Shown one piece after another: positions 34,716 to 45,829 of a stretch of DNA of 64,000 nucleotides; the first letter of the stretch is position 1, and each line of letters opens with the position of its first letter. The notes under the pieces are model-generated. The model was not told the origin of the DNA. It made no database searches and was given only the letters and a program-made list of their open reading frames with translations. The DNA comes from Gigaspora margarita (lineage: Eukaryota > Glomeromycota > Glomeromycetes > Diversisporales > Gigasporaceae), in contig WTPW01000011.1 in NCBI GenBank assembly GCA_009809945.1, positions 282,993-346,992 on the forward strand, read 5' to 3'. The position numbers were made by a program, and so were the translations under genes.

Positions 34716-35811
34716 TAGTATATGCCTTTGGTGTTGCTAGTTAGTACTTTAACTATTTCAGGCATTTTTCATTAGTGACTTTCAGAATTTTTTTCTTCTA
34801 CTTCGTTTGCTCTTGGTACAGTACTAATTTTCATGTTTTCTTTTTTTAGATTCGTCAAAATGGTATCAGTCTTTTCTTTGTTGGTATATAATACTAGTGT
34901 TACTAGTTGGTACAGTTTGTACTTTACTATTTCAGTGTATCTTTTGTCACCGGTAATTTTCAAAAAATTTTTTTTCTTCTATTTTGTTTGCTCTTAGTAG
35001 TATTTCTTTTCTTAACTTAAACTAATAGTTTCAGTGCTTTTGTTATTCGTGTATATTATTGGTATCACTAGTTGGTACTTTGCCCATTTTAGTGCATTAT
35101 CACTAACAACTTTTAGTTCTTTTTTTCATTGCTTTTGGTATTAACTTTTGTATTTTCTTTTTTTTCAGGTTCTTCAATTAATAGTTACAGTAATTATTGT
35201 CATTAGTGTATATTGTTAGTTTCAATAGTTAGTATTTTACCTGTTTCAGCAAATTTTTCATTACCAAAACCTTTCAGTTTATTTTTTCTTGTTTGCTTCT
35301 AGTACTAATTTTCATATTTTCTCTTTTTAGCCTCTTCAATAATTGTTCTAGTGCTTTTGTCACTAGTGTTGTTAATCAGTGTTTATCTATTTTTCTTTGT
35401 TGGTATTTTTAGATAAGCACTTTTTTGTACTAATTTTTCCAATTTTTTGTTATTTGACTAATGCTTTTTCATTGGTTTAATGTGCTAATATTTTCAGTAT
35501 ATTATTGGTACATCACGTTAGTGGTACTAACATCTTTGCTGTACTGTTTTTGACATTTGTATGTTGTTCTTGTATATTTTATACACTATGTTTGTTTTTC
35601 AAACTTGATTATAAGTATTCGAGAAGTTGTAGTTGAGTTTTAGCTGGGGTTAGGGTCAATAATAGAATGCATTATGTATTATATAATAGGAGTGAAATTG
35701 AGGCAATAGCTATAGCAAATGACTATAGAGTTTATTTTGCTTATTCTGTAAGTATTGCTAAGTAAATGTAAAGTAGCAGAAACTATATCAAGTATAGAAA
35801 TGTATTGTATA
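34716..35811. repeat. Tandem ~140-160-bp unit, copy A
   Basis: About five degenerate direct units, each with GGTGTTGCTAGTTGGTACTT, CATTTTTCATTAGTGACTTT, TTTTTTTCTTCTATTTTGTT and a T-rich run ending TAGRTTCTTCAATTAAT. The counterpart in copy B spans about 48790-49560. Confidence 0.72.
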
Positions 35812-36130
35812 TACCATATATTCCCAAAAAAATGCTACCTTTTTTGGGCCAAAAATTACATAAAAAAATATAGGGTAGTTTATTTTCGAATTGGTAAATT
35901 TTTTGAAAAATTAAAAAAATACTAATAAATTGTTTTCTAAATGACGTGAAATTTTTACCATACGTGTATTTTTGTGTCTTTAACAAGTTTACATAATAGC
36001 ACTTTTTGAGGTTTACTTAGTAAAATTTGGACTTTTATATATAGCAACTGCTAACACATTTTTTGAGATTTTTGAAAAAAATTAGGGGTAGCTTATTTTT
36101 GGAGTAGCTTATTTTTGGGAATATGCAGTA
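35812..36130. mobile_element. TA-flanked MITE, AAAATAAGCTACC family
   Basis: Ends TACCATATATTCCCAAAAAA and inverted TACTGCATATTCCCAAAAAT. The interior matches 16533-16834 (GGGCCAAAAATTA, GGTAGTTTATTTTCGAATTG). GTAGCTTATTTTTGG is partly duplicated at the right end. Confidence 0.8.
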
Positions 36131-36537
36131 GTTATTTGTGAATGCAGGTTTTTTTGTCTTTGCATTGCATAATGCAACATTATGCAGCATGATGCATTAT
36201 GCAATTCTACATCTTTATATAAGATAATTACTTTATTATTTTTTTATTAAGAATAATACTAATGTAAATAATAGTAGTATATAATAATTAGCACACTTTC
36301 AAATTGCTAAAATTAGCAATAATAAGTTATTAAAAAGTTCAAAAGTGGTTAAGTTAGGTTGTATTACTAATATAGTAAATTACTGTATATATTAAATTAG
36401 ACTAGCTATTAAATATTAAATAGCAAAATCAAAAAACTACAATATATAGTAATAGATGTTTGTTCAAAAAATTTGTTTACTAAAACTATTATAGCAAATT
36501 GAAAAGGAATATGTATAATTTATAAGTTCTAATTTAA

Positions 36538-37058
36538 GGGTAGAGGATACGTAGATCATTTTTCATATGATCTTGATGGCAAAATTTTTTTCTTTTTAAA
36601 ATTAAAGAAAATTTTATTAAGTAAGTTATTTTAAAATTCATTTTGAAGTTGTAGAGTAGGTATTTGTGATTCTAATGGTAGTTAAATCATTAATATTGGT
36701 TAGATATTCGCTTAGAAATATGTAGTTAGAAATGGGGTATTGATTTTTTTGTTTACAAAAATCATATGATGATCATATGATCTAGCCAATCAAAATTAAC
36801 GATTTTGTGTAACCCCAGCAAATTTGAGGCTACCGCAGCAAACTTTATAATATATACAAGTATACTTTTTTAAAATAATTTGTTTATTAAAATTTATATC
36901 TTTAGAAAAAGCATATTTTAATCTATAAAAATATAAAATTTTAAAAAAAATTAACTGTGTTTTCGAAAATTTTTATCAGTGGCATATTTTTATTCTCTAT
37001 ATAAGGTCCTGATTTGCCATGCATATCATATGAAAATTGATCTACGTATCCTCTACCC
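36538..37058. mobile_element. TTAA-flanked 521-bp element
   Basis: Ends GGGTAGAGGATACGTAGATC and its inverse continue into TTTTCATATGAT, about 33 bp of TIR. TTAA is present on both sides (36534-36537, 37059-37062). TTAA duplication would suggest piggyBac, but TA or TAA readings are possible because the repeat is palindromic. Non-coding. Confidence 0.75.
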
Positions 37059-37512
37059 TTAAAAAATATTGTTAAAATAAAAGCAATTACATAATTTTAA
37101 TTGAATCAAAATTATATAATAATCTCTATATGCATTTTTAAATTTTATAAGTCTTGTATTATATTATAAGCATTATGCATTGCATAATATAGTATACATA
37201 ATGCATAAGGCACATCTCTAATTGTATATGATATATAATTGCATGTGGGTTAGTGCATTTTATTTTAAATAAAATGGTTTGAGTTAGTCATATTTAACAA
37301 AAATTATTTAGTAAAATAATAATATGAAATATGTTGATCAATATATTGATTATTTGTTAATCACATAATAGAGGTGATCATTATTACTGGTCAGCTTTTA
37401 ACCCATCTTCTAACCCAGTTCCAAACTAGATGATATCACCTAGAGTGAAAGTTAGCAACACTCTTTTTTATAATATAAAAATTTAATATTAATAAGTTAA
37501 TTTAGTTCTTAG

Positions 37513-37810
37513 AAAACCCTAAACATCTAGTACAAAGGTTATATATTATGCATTTTAGCAAAAACCTCCAAAATTTAAAAGCAAAAAAAACAGTTTTTGG
37601 CAATTATCTGGGCATCCAATGGTCCAATTTGAATAAACTTTTTTTTATAATGAAGCTCTCAGTAAGGCATATCTAATAAAAAAAAAGTTCATTCAATTCT
37701 AATTACTGGATCAAGAGTTATTAAAACAAATGCTATGTTGTCATTTTAGCAAATTTGATCAAAATTGGCCAAATCCAGTTATGATCTATATGAAAGATGT
37801 CAGAGGTCCT
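37513..37810. mobile_element. hAT-like MITE, AGGACCCC type (diverged)
   Basis: Left end AAAACCCTAAACATCTAGTA, inverted right end AGGACCTCTGACATCTTTCA. Flanks GTTCTTAG / GTTTTTAA match 6 of 8. The interior AATTTGAATAAACTTTTTTT palindrome is shared with 51874-52338. Confidence 0.68.
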
Positions 37811-37829
37811 GTTTTTAATTTGATACATA

Positions 37830-38085
37830 GTTATCACTATACATGAGGACGAAAGCATTTTGGGTTTGAAAACCTGAAATTAAAATTTGAAGACGAAATT
37901 GTTTTTGACCTATTTTACTTAAAAGACAAAATTATTTGATACTTTTTTTGAATAGACGAAATTATAAGGAACATATTTATATAAATTTTATTTGCTCTTC
38001 CTTATAAAAAATTTTAATTTTCTCTAATGGAGACGAAATAGGCCTTTTTCAAAAATCAATTTCAGTAGCATCACTAGTTATCACC
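37830..38085. repeat. Dispersed AGACGAAATT words
   Basis: AGACGAAATT or close variants occur at least four times between about 37849 and 38040, with TATCAC at each edge. It may be a degraded element; ends are not defined. Confidence 0.45.
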
Positions 38086-38320
38086 TCTATAATTACACCT
38101 TTAGGATAAAAAAGCTATAATTATAAAGGTGTAACTAATATAAAGGTTACCTCTATATAATTACAATTATATTACAAAATATAAAAAGTGACTATATAGG
38201 CATTTTTATTTAACATAAAATTTTAAGAAATTTTTATTACTATATTTCTGTGATATGTGTACTCCTTGTGGGCTGTACCCTGTAGCAATTTTGGATGCCA
38301 AACCTTGGCTTATACCCAAT

Positions 38321-38455
38321 TAGTGCTCCTATAGCCAGACTTGAACCAGACTTTAGTCAAGTCTAAATCTGGTCTAATTTTTAGACCAGACTTAAACTTT
38401 TATATTTAGACTTTTTAGTCAAGTCTGTGTTTGGTCTGGGTCTGGTCTAAAGTCT
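38321..38455. mobile_element. Left end of a TAGTG-type hAT element
   Basis: TAGTGCTCCTATAGCCAGAC is followed by alternating AGACTTGAACCAGAC and GTCTGGTCTAA words, the subterminal arrangement seen in the other TAGTG elements here. No right end with the matching flank (TACCCAAT) was found, so it is truncated. Confidence 0.5.
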
Positions 38456-38464
38456 GAAAACAAG

Positions 38465-38620
38465 TTTACTTAGTGCATGAAATTAGAATTAATTAGTAAA
38501 ATTTTGTAAACCATAAGATTTTATAGAATCTTATTAATAAAATTCTATAAAATCTTATAATTCACAAATTTTTATTAATTAATTCTAACTTTATGCACTA
38601 AGTAAACTTGTTCATTATCG
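38465..38620. repeat. ~150-bp palindrome, single unit
   Basis: TTAGTGCATGAAATTAGAAT is mirrored by ATTCTAACTTTATGCACTAA around a TATTAATAAAATTCTATAAA centre. It belongs to the same palindrome family as the array in 27590-30450. Another solitary unit is at 43740-43890. Confidence 0.8.
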
Positions 38621-39366
38621 AAAAATACCTTAATTGATAGTATTACTTTTATTTTACTTGAAATTTAGAGAATAGATGCATAGTTTTGGATTTTTGGTCA
38701 AAAATCCAAAATTATTCCTTAAATGGTAAGCAATTGCAAGCAAATTTGCCTGCAATTTTTCTATAAACATTTCTTTGATTTAGTTTTTTAAATATTTAAA
38801 ATATTTAAATAAAATTTTATACAATAATATTTGAAAATAAAGATTATATTTTTGCTATATTTGTATTAAATTATAAGAAAATAAATTGTAGTTGCTTATA
38901 AGCCCAAAATATACAAATTTCAAAAAAAATTTTAATTAAAAATTATTTTAAACCTTTTTGGTGAACTCTTTAAATATTAATTTTAGATCTATTGTTTTTA
39001 ATACAACTTTATAGATTATGTAAAGGATTACAATTTTTATTATTACAAGTTTTATGATTTACTTGTAAAAATTAGTACTTGTCTTAAGAGCAAAAATTTT
39101 TTTTAGCTTCAGAAACATATAAAATTTTAGAAAATATAAAAAAATTTTAATAGTTAACTCTAAAGTTACACAAACTTTAAACTTTAATTAATTAAAAGTT
39201 ATTTAATAATTTTAAAAAATTTTTATAATAAAGTTAATAAAAGATATTTCAAATAATATATTATATAAAATAGAAAATTTCTAAATTATTTATTTGTTGT
39301 TTTATTTAATAAAAAACCTTAAATATTTTCAAAATTGCAAACAAAAATTTGCCTGCAAGACCTTTT
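38621..39366. other. No gene; AT-rich
   Basis: Remains of a GGATTTTTGGTCAAAAATCC hairpin (38678-38710), then A/T-rich sequence without open frames. Confidence 0.4.
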
Positions 39367-39419
39367 AAGAGTAGAGTAAATATAGATCATTTTTATAATA
39401 CTAATTATGACTCTACTAT

Positions 39420-39910
39420 GTAGTGCTTGTATTCGAATATACTATATTTATGAATATATTTGAATATATAAATATTTATGGATATTTGAATATAAATTAT
39501 ATTATACAGCATGGACTATAGTACCCCCATATCAAAGTACCCTCTTCAAAAAATTATATAGTGGAATATAAAATACCTGGGGGTATATTATATATAAAAA
39601 AATTTTTCATATTAAAATTGCTTAGTATAGTACCTGGGTACTAACTTGGAATTTGTCCATGAAATGTAACATACCTGGGTACTATAGTCTGTGCTGTATG
39701 GTATATATTTGAATATTCATAAATATTTATAATATTTATGAATATTCATAATACATATTTATGAATATTTATAATATTTATGAATATTCATAAATATTTT
39801 GAATATTTATAATATTTATGAATATTCATAAATGTTTTTGAATATTCATAAATATTATAAATATTCATAATATTTATGAATATTCATAATATTCATAATA
39901 TTTATGAATG
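39420..39910. repeat. TATTCATAAATATT satellite, left block
   Basis: Dense array of GAATATTCATAAATATT-like words, self-complementary, continuing at 40903-41329 and 42765-43150. It is interrupted by a MITE (39507-39696). Confidence 0.85.
39507..39696. mobile_element. TA-flanked 190-bp MITE
   Basis: CAGCATGGACTATAGTACCC at the left and inverted CAGCACAGACTATAGTACCC at the right, each next to TA. The word ACCTGGG(T/G)(A/G)TA recurs three times inside. Confidence 0.82.
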
Positions 39911-40869
39911 TGGGTGTGGCGACTTAGGGAAGTTGTTAAGTTGTCACCCCCCAAGCGGCAGGTCTAGAGTTCAAATCCCACTGGCGATGCTTTGAAAAAA
40001 TAGACCTGTGTTCCGGTAACTGCTTCTCATCGATCGGTTGGGTACATTACCTGTAGGCCTTGGTACACCATCTCGAATGGGAGCCTTTGGGCGCACAAAT
40101 CCAAGGAACCAGAGAAACGGAAACCCGTTTGGCAAGCCCCGAGTAAGGAGGTAGCAAAGATCTTTGACAGTGCTACCAAAACCAGAATATCGGAAACTGG
40201 AGCTGGAGAATCGGACGATAAGACCCTTAAGGAGGGGGTTCACCAACCTGGCTGCCGGAGTCGCACTGGAGGAAAAGGACCTATGTTTCGGAATTAGGTA
40301 CCAAGAGAAGAAGGCCATATCGACCCTTCCGGGCTAACTGGTTTGGAAGTTTGTGGATCCGGTATAAGGACCGGTAGGATGGTGAGGTGGGTGCTGGGGT
40401 TGGAGCGAACCATACAAGGGCAGAAGTAGATAATGGTAGTGGTTTAGGTAACCCCTGGACTGCAAGTGTATAGGTAAAGCTGTAGCGTAAGTTACCGAAG
40501 TGTAGGTAATACCTGGGTGGGACAGGGACTGCTCTACCAAGTTTTCCGTCGAGGATAAATTAGTCCTAAGGGTGGTGATTAGCATCCGGTACGAACTCCA
40601 GGTTAGAAACTGGTGGCTGTACCAGTGATACAAAATGGGTTGGCAGACGGATCAGAGACCAGAGGGTTTAAATAGGCAATGCCGGTATGCGGGTTGCAGG
40701 TATGGCAGCTAGTGTAGGACCCTCGGGTGGCTACTTAAATAGGCAACCAAAAGTTGCAGGTGTAGCTAGTTGTACTCTCATCAATGTAACAAATGCTGGT
40801 ATTCTCTTAAGTGGATACCAACGGCCCTAATATCTTGAATAAAAAATTCCCAGTTCCCGAAGACGGACA

Positions 40870-40901
<32 letters not shown>

Positions 40902-40902
40902 T
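39911..40902 (+). mobile_element. Candidate tRNA-derived SINE, ~990 bp
   Basis: The 5' end resembles a tRNA with pol III boxes: TGGCGACTTAGG (A box, about 39916-39927) and AGTTCAAATCC (B box, about 39968-39978), about 50 bp apart. A GC-balanced body follows, ending in an A-run at 40874-40901. ATAATATTTATGAAT precedes the head and follows the tail, consistent with a 15-bp duplication, although the flank is itself repetitive satellite. Minus-strand frames at 39971-40318 and 40334-40633 have no recognisable homology and probably reflect the higher GC. Unusual for a SINE is its length; a processed copy of a longer pol III or chimeric transcript is the alternative. Confidence 0.65.
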
Positions 40903-41329
40903 AATATTTATGAATATTTATAATTTACAATATTTAGAATATATTCAAATAGAATACGTGTTGAAAGACCTATTATATAGTTATATAATGTGTATAACAT
41001 ATATATGCATATTGGTTATACAAATGCTTATTAAACTATTTTCACAAAATTGATTTTAGGTTACATGCCACTAATGTTGTGTAATATTATACAAACCCTA
41101 TTTTGGTAACTTAGTTTTTTTGAACCAAGAATAGGTTTTGAACCAAGGATGGGTTTTGAATATTCATAATATTTATAAATGTTCATAATATTTATGAATA
41201 TTCATATTAATATTTATGAATATTCATAAATGTTTTTGAATATTTATAAATATTATAAATATTCATAATATTTATGAATATTCATAAATGTGTTTTTGAA
41301 TATTCATAAATATTATAAATATTCATAAT
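40903..41329. repeat. TATTCATAAATATT satellite, middle block
   Basis: Continuation of the satellite with a 250-bp non-satellite segment (TTGAAAGACCTATTATATAG to GGTTTTGAATATTC) that is repeated at about 42780-43000. The unit is therefore a higher-order repeat, split by the hAT insertion at 41330-42756. Confidence 0.8.
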
Positions 41330-42756
41330 TAGGGTTCCTACAAACCCGGATCAAATCAAACTTTAGGCCAAGTTTGAGTTTGATTTGATTTCAAATCAAA
41401 CCCAAACTCAAACTGGCATTAAAAAAAATGGTTGAGTTTGATGTGAATCAAACTTTTTAAGTAAATTTGAGTTTGATTTGGGTTTGAGTTTGAAGTTTGC
41501 AAACTAGTTTGAGTTTGAATACTGTATATTGCCAAAAATAAGCTACCTCCAAAAATAAACTACCCTCTCTCTTTGGTCAAGAAATACAAAAATGTCTTTG
41601 ACCCAAAAATAAGCTAACACGATCGATGAAAGTTCCTATATAGTAAAGTCCAAATTTTACTAAGCAAATCAATTAAAGTCGCTTAAGTAAACTTATTCAG
41701 CAGATCAGAATACGTATACCCTAAAATTACAACGAAATTAAAGAAATTTTTATTAATTGGAATTTAATATTTACATTCAACGAAGAGATTAAAATTTTAA
41801 TAACAAAATATATTCATTGAACGTAAAAATTAAAAGTCAAATAATAAAAAGTACTCATATTTTGATGAAACTTTCAGAATATATGTAGTTTGGTCTTCAA
41901 ATAAGTTTACTTAAGAGCAAATAATGGATCTATATAGTAGAATTTAGACTTAACTATGTAGCTACTAGTGGCAATTAACCAAAAATCGTTTTTATCCAAA
42001 AATAAGCAACACCAGATTTTTTGCATCCAAAATCGTTCAAAAAAGGTAGCTTATTTTCAGAAGCATACAGTAATATAAATACTGTATATTGCCAAAAAAT
42101 AAGCCACTTCCAAAAATAAACTACCCCCTTCTATTGGTCAAAAAACTCATAAATATCTTTGACACGAAAATAAGCTACCCACGATTGATGAAAGTTGCTA
42201 TATTGTAAAGTCCAAACTTTACTAAGTAAATCGATTAAAGTCGCTTAAGTAAACTTATTTAGAAGATCAAAATACGTATTCTCTGAAATTTACAACAAAA
42301 TTGGAGAATTTTTTATTAATTGGTTTTTAATTTTTACATCAACGAAGAGATTAAAATTTTATTAACAAAATATATTCGTTGAACGTAAAAATTAAAAGTC
42401 AAATAATAAAAAGTACTCATATTTTGATGAAACTTGCAGCATATGTGTAGTTGAGTCTTCCAAACAAGTCTACTTAAGCGCTAATAATTAATTTACATAG
42501 TAAAATCTAGACTTTACTATGTTACAACTATTAAAATTTAAAAATATATTTATATTATTCAAACTCAAACTAGTTTGCAAACTTCAAATAAAACTCAAAT
42601 CAAACTTTGTATAAAATTTGGGTTTGGTTTGAGTTTGATTATTTTTTATTTGAGTTTGGTTTGATTTCAAACTTTATAAAATTTATAGTTTGAGTTTGGT
42701 TTGATTTGGGGTTTGATCAAACTCAAATCAAACCCGGATCAAACTTCGGAACCCTA
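41330..42756. mobile_element. hAT-like 1.4 kb element, TAGGGTTCC family
   Basis: Termini TAGGGTTCC...GGAACCCTA with a perfect 8-bp duplication TTCATAAT (41322-41329, 42757-42764). Subterminal regions repeat TTTGAGTTTGATTTG words. The core consists of two tandem copies of an AAAATAAGCTACC-family MITE (41520-42072 and 42080 to about 42545, the second lacking its right end). No transposase. Confidence 0.92.
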
Positions 42757-42764
42757 TTCATAAT

Positions 42765-43150
42765 GTTTATGAATATTCACAATATTCATTACGAATATAT
42801 TCAAAAGACCTATGATATAGTTGTATAATTTGTGTAACATAATATGCATACTGGTTATACAAATGCTTATTGAACTATTTTTGCAAAAATAATTTTAGGT
42901 TATATGCTGCTAATGTTGTATTATATTACACAAATCTATTTTGGCAACTTAGTTTTTTGAACCAAAAAATGGGGGTTTGGCCAAGGATAGGTTTTGAATA
43001 TTTATAAATATTCATAATATTTATAATATTTATGAATATTTATAAATATTCAAAATATTTATGAATATTTATAATAATTATAAATTTTTATAAATATTCA
43101 TAATATTTATGAATATTCAAAATATTAATAAATATTCATAATATTTATGA
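42765..43150. repeat. TATTCATAAATATT satellite, right block
   Basis: Second copy of the higher-order unit described at 40903-41329, followed by further satellite. Near 43240-43285 lies a solitary right end of the AAAATAAGCTACC MITE family (GGTAGCTTATTTTCGGAACA). Confidence 0.78.
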
Positions 43151-43739
43151 ATATTTAAATATATATTTGAATATATTAATAAATTAATTGGTGACTTACT
43201 AAAAATTAATTATATCTAAAAACATCCCAGATTTTTAGTGTCCAAAATCGTCCAAAAAAGGTAGCTTATTTTCGGAACATATGGTATATTTTTATATTTT
43301 AAACAAGTTTACTTAAATATAAAGTAAGAATTAAGAAACTTGTTTATAAATATTTGAATATATGTAAAGATTTATGAATATAAGTACTACTACTATGTAA
43401 ATCAGATCACACAATACAATTACTATAGATGAGTTTCATAAAAATAAATATAAAATTATAAACCTGTTTTTGAATATTTGTTTTATCAAAACATAAAAAA
43501 AAACATATTCACTAAGTTGGTATATTAAAAATTTACTTACAAATTTAATGAATTTTGCGGATGATAAATAAATTTGTGGATAACAACGTGAAACTAGCCA
43601 ATCAAATCACATAATTTACAAGTAAATTACAAGTGATCGATATAGAGTATACTCTATCCTTAAGGAATACTTCTATTCTCTGAATTTCAAGTAAAATAAA
43701 AATAAGATTACCAATTAATGTAATTTTCATTGCTAAACA

Positions 43740-43890
43740 AGTTTACTTAGTGCATAAAGTTAGAATTAATTAATAAAAATTGGTGAATTGTAATATTTTA
43801 TAGAATTTTATTAATAAATTTTATAAAATCTTATGATTCACAAAATTTTACCAATTAATTCTAACTTTATGCACTAAGTAATCTTATTTA
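43740..43890. repeat. ~150-bp palindrome, single unit
   Basis: TTAGTGCATAAAGTTAGAAT mirrored by ATTCTAACTTTATGCACTAA; same family as 38465-38620. Confidence 0.82.
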
Positions 43891-43949
43891 GCACCAAAAA
43901 ATACATATAAATATATTCAGATCAGACCCAAACAGAACCTAGAAGCACA

Positions 43950-44625
43950 AATATCTGGTATATATGTATAAGAGTATTATACTTGAATTTTTGATCAGTT
44001 ATTAATAGTTGCTATATAGTAAAGTCTTGATCTTGATTTTAATATAAATTGATAATTATCACTTAAGTAAACTTGTTTAAAAGATTAAAATATATATACT
44101 CTGAAATTTTGATTAAAATTGAAGAACTTTTTATTATTTAAATTATAATTATTATATTTGGGGCCCCCAGAGCAAAAAAAGGGGATAAGCCAAAAAATTT
44201 TTTTAAAAAAATTCAATATCTTGAAGAATTAAATCACTATTAAATCAATTAGAATAAAATTGGCATAAGAATAAAATTTTAAATTTTTTGGCCTATTCCC
44301 TCCTTTTGCTTTAGGGGTCCCATTTGTTGAATATATTTTTTAAAAAAAATTAATTTTTTTGTTAAATATAAAAATTAAAAGTCAAATAATAAAATGTTCT
44401 CTAATCTTGCTAAAAAGTTTAGTATATATGTATTTTGATGAACTTCTGAATAGTTTACTTTAAGTAATGATAATTGGTTTACATAGTAGAATTTGGACTT
44501 TACTATATAGTAACTAGTTAATTGTAGAATAGCTTATTTTTAGATCAAAGACATTTTTGAGTTTTTTGATCAAAAGAGGATAGCTTATTTTAGGGTAGTG
44601 CCCTATTTTTGATACATATGTATAG
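43950..44625. mobile_element. Degenerate long AAAATAAGCTACC-family element
   Basis: The interior matches the 41520-42072 copy (CTTAAGTAAACTTGTTTAAA, TTTGATTAAAATTGAAGAAC, TAAAAGTCAAATAATAAA) and it ends near GATAGCTTATTTTAGGG. It is interrupted by the MITE at 44161-44321. Confidence 0.6.
44161..44321. mobile_element. 161-bp MITE, GGGCCCCC / GGGACCCC ends
   Basis: Left GGGCCCCCAGAGCAAAAAAA and inverted right GGGACCCCTAAAGCAAAAGG, both continuing to GGCCAAAAAATTT. A direct repeat ATTTG (5 bp) flanks both sides. Superfamily unclear. Confidence 0.75.
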
Positions 44626-45189
44626 TATGATTTTATAGGTAATAATTTTATATAGATATTATATGATTGGTTAACAAAAAATGTAATAGTAACTATTAGG
44701 CAATTTTATCTATATAGAGGTATAAATAATATTGGGGATGATGCTAAAATTGATGATGAAATTTGTTTATTTTGATATAAAATTTAAAATTTTTTTGATA
44801 AGTATTTTTTGTTTTTGTCTTATAGGGCTAGGGTAAGGTTTTGGGATAGATTTGATATTTAAAGAGTATATATAGATTTTAGCAGGACATATAGTTTCAA
44901 ATCGAGACCCCAAATCTCAGCATCATCTGATTTTAGCATTATCCCTGACAAATTATATAAAAAAGATTGGTAAAAAAAAAAGTAATTATATAGAGTTTTT
45001 GACTATAGAGTAAAGTAGGATGACTGTATTTTCAATTGTTTTTAACTTAGTAGCTTTAAAAAATATTTATTTAATATCTAATTTATTAAAACTAATTATT
45101 TTTTTTAAATATATTATAACTATTAATTGTCTAATTAATAGTGATACAAATATAATGTATATTTTATTTAAAACAAAATAATACTTATT
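44626..45189. other. AT-rich with one short TIR pair
   Basis: GGGATGATGCTAAAATTGAT (44737) faces ATTTTAGCATTATCCCTGAC (44930), possibly a 220-bp hAT-type MITE with CAGGGAT ends, but no duplication was found. No genes. Confidence 0.4.
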
Positions 45190-45812
45190 TTTTTTTAAAT
45201 TTCTTAGCAATATCACTAAGGTGCAATTGGCACTCTTTTATCAAGATCTTTTAAACTATCCCTATGCTAGTGTGGTACATAAGTAAAGTCTATCAATTGA
45301 TGTCCCAGGCCTGGCCCTGCAGCATAGGACTTGTTTCTACTAGATTGAGTCTACAGTTCCCTATCACATGACTACTAGCCAGATCGTCCTAATTCTATTC
45401 CTAAATTATTCATAACTGAGTTACATCAGTTGACCTATTTACAACCAGAGGATTTAATCAGAACTGACCAAGTATTCTTACAACTAGAATATATCTGAAA
45501 GATCTATTTACAATCTGAAGATTTAACCAGAACTGTCCTAATTTCTTCAACCAGAATTTCACCAGAAGTTTTCAACCTGTATTCAACCAGATTTCTACTA
45601 GAGGTATTTATGTCTTCTTTAAAAACCTTCTATACATGTTTTTCTTAATGTGGTGTGCTACCAATTGTGGTTCTAGCATCCTAGTTTAGCACATCAATCG
45701 CATAACCTTATATAGTTATTAATTTGTCTTCCAGTAGGGCTTGAATTGGTGACTTTATGACTAGAATGGTTAATGACCTGGAAGCACAACTACTATGCTA
45801 TCAACCCACAGT
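45190..45812 (-). mobile_element. Candidate tRNA-derived SINE, minus strand
   Basis: On the minus strand starting near 45812: a tRNA-like head with TAGCATAGTAGT (A box, 11 of 12 to TRGCNNAGYNGG) and about 55 bp later CAATTCAAGCC (B-box-like). A GC-balanced body follows, ending in an A-rich tail at about 45187-45196. ATACTTATTTTTTT occurs at both sides (45181 and 45814), consistent with a duplication that includes the tail. No ORF. It differs in sequence from the candidate at 39911-40902. Confidence 0.62.
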
Positions 45813-45829
45813 TATACTTATTTTTTTAA

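Larger units (their letters stand above)
31890..37456. mobile_element. Composite element, copy A (TCTAGRTGATATC ends)
   Basis: Ends contain TTTTTCACTCTAGATGATAT at the left and, inverted, ACTTTCACTCTAGGTGATAT at the right. It shares its backbone with copy B at 48686-50235, including GGTGAGAGG near the left, TAGTTGTTTTGGTTTTGGCC, and the serial GTTGGTAC / TTTTTTTAGGTTCTTCAATT repeats. Relative to copy B it has gained insertions at 32006-32322, 32430-34715, 35812-36130 and 36538-37058. No transposase was found. Confidence 0.7.
39367..43655. mobile_element. Candidate 4.3 kb composite with TTAA-type ends
   Basis: TTAAGAGTAGAGTAAATATA at the left and, inverted, TTAAGGATAGAGTATACTCT at the right both resemble the terminus of 36538-37058 and both continue into GATCA. 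If real, the element hosts AT-rich satellite, a MITE, a SINE and a hAT. The pairing rests on about 30 imperfect bases. Confidence 0.4.

Noticed and set aside
39911-39990. Functional tRNA gene
   Set aside because: The A and B boxes are good but the T stem and acceptor pairing are poor and the sequence continues into a polyadenylated body.
39971-40633. Two minus-strand open frames of 115 and 99 codons
   Set aside because: They lie in the body of the candidate SINE, opposite to its inferred transcription, have no recognisable domains and reflect the locally higher GC content.
38321-43950. A single giant TAGTG hAT spanning the satellite block
   Set aside because: The putative right end near 43930 (AGAAGCACAA) is too diverged and the 8-bp flanks do not match.
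44731-44948. CAGGGAT-type MITE
   Set aside because: The inverted ends are plausible, but no 8-bp or other direct repeat flanks them, so it is only noted.
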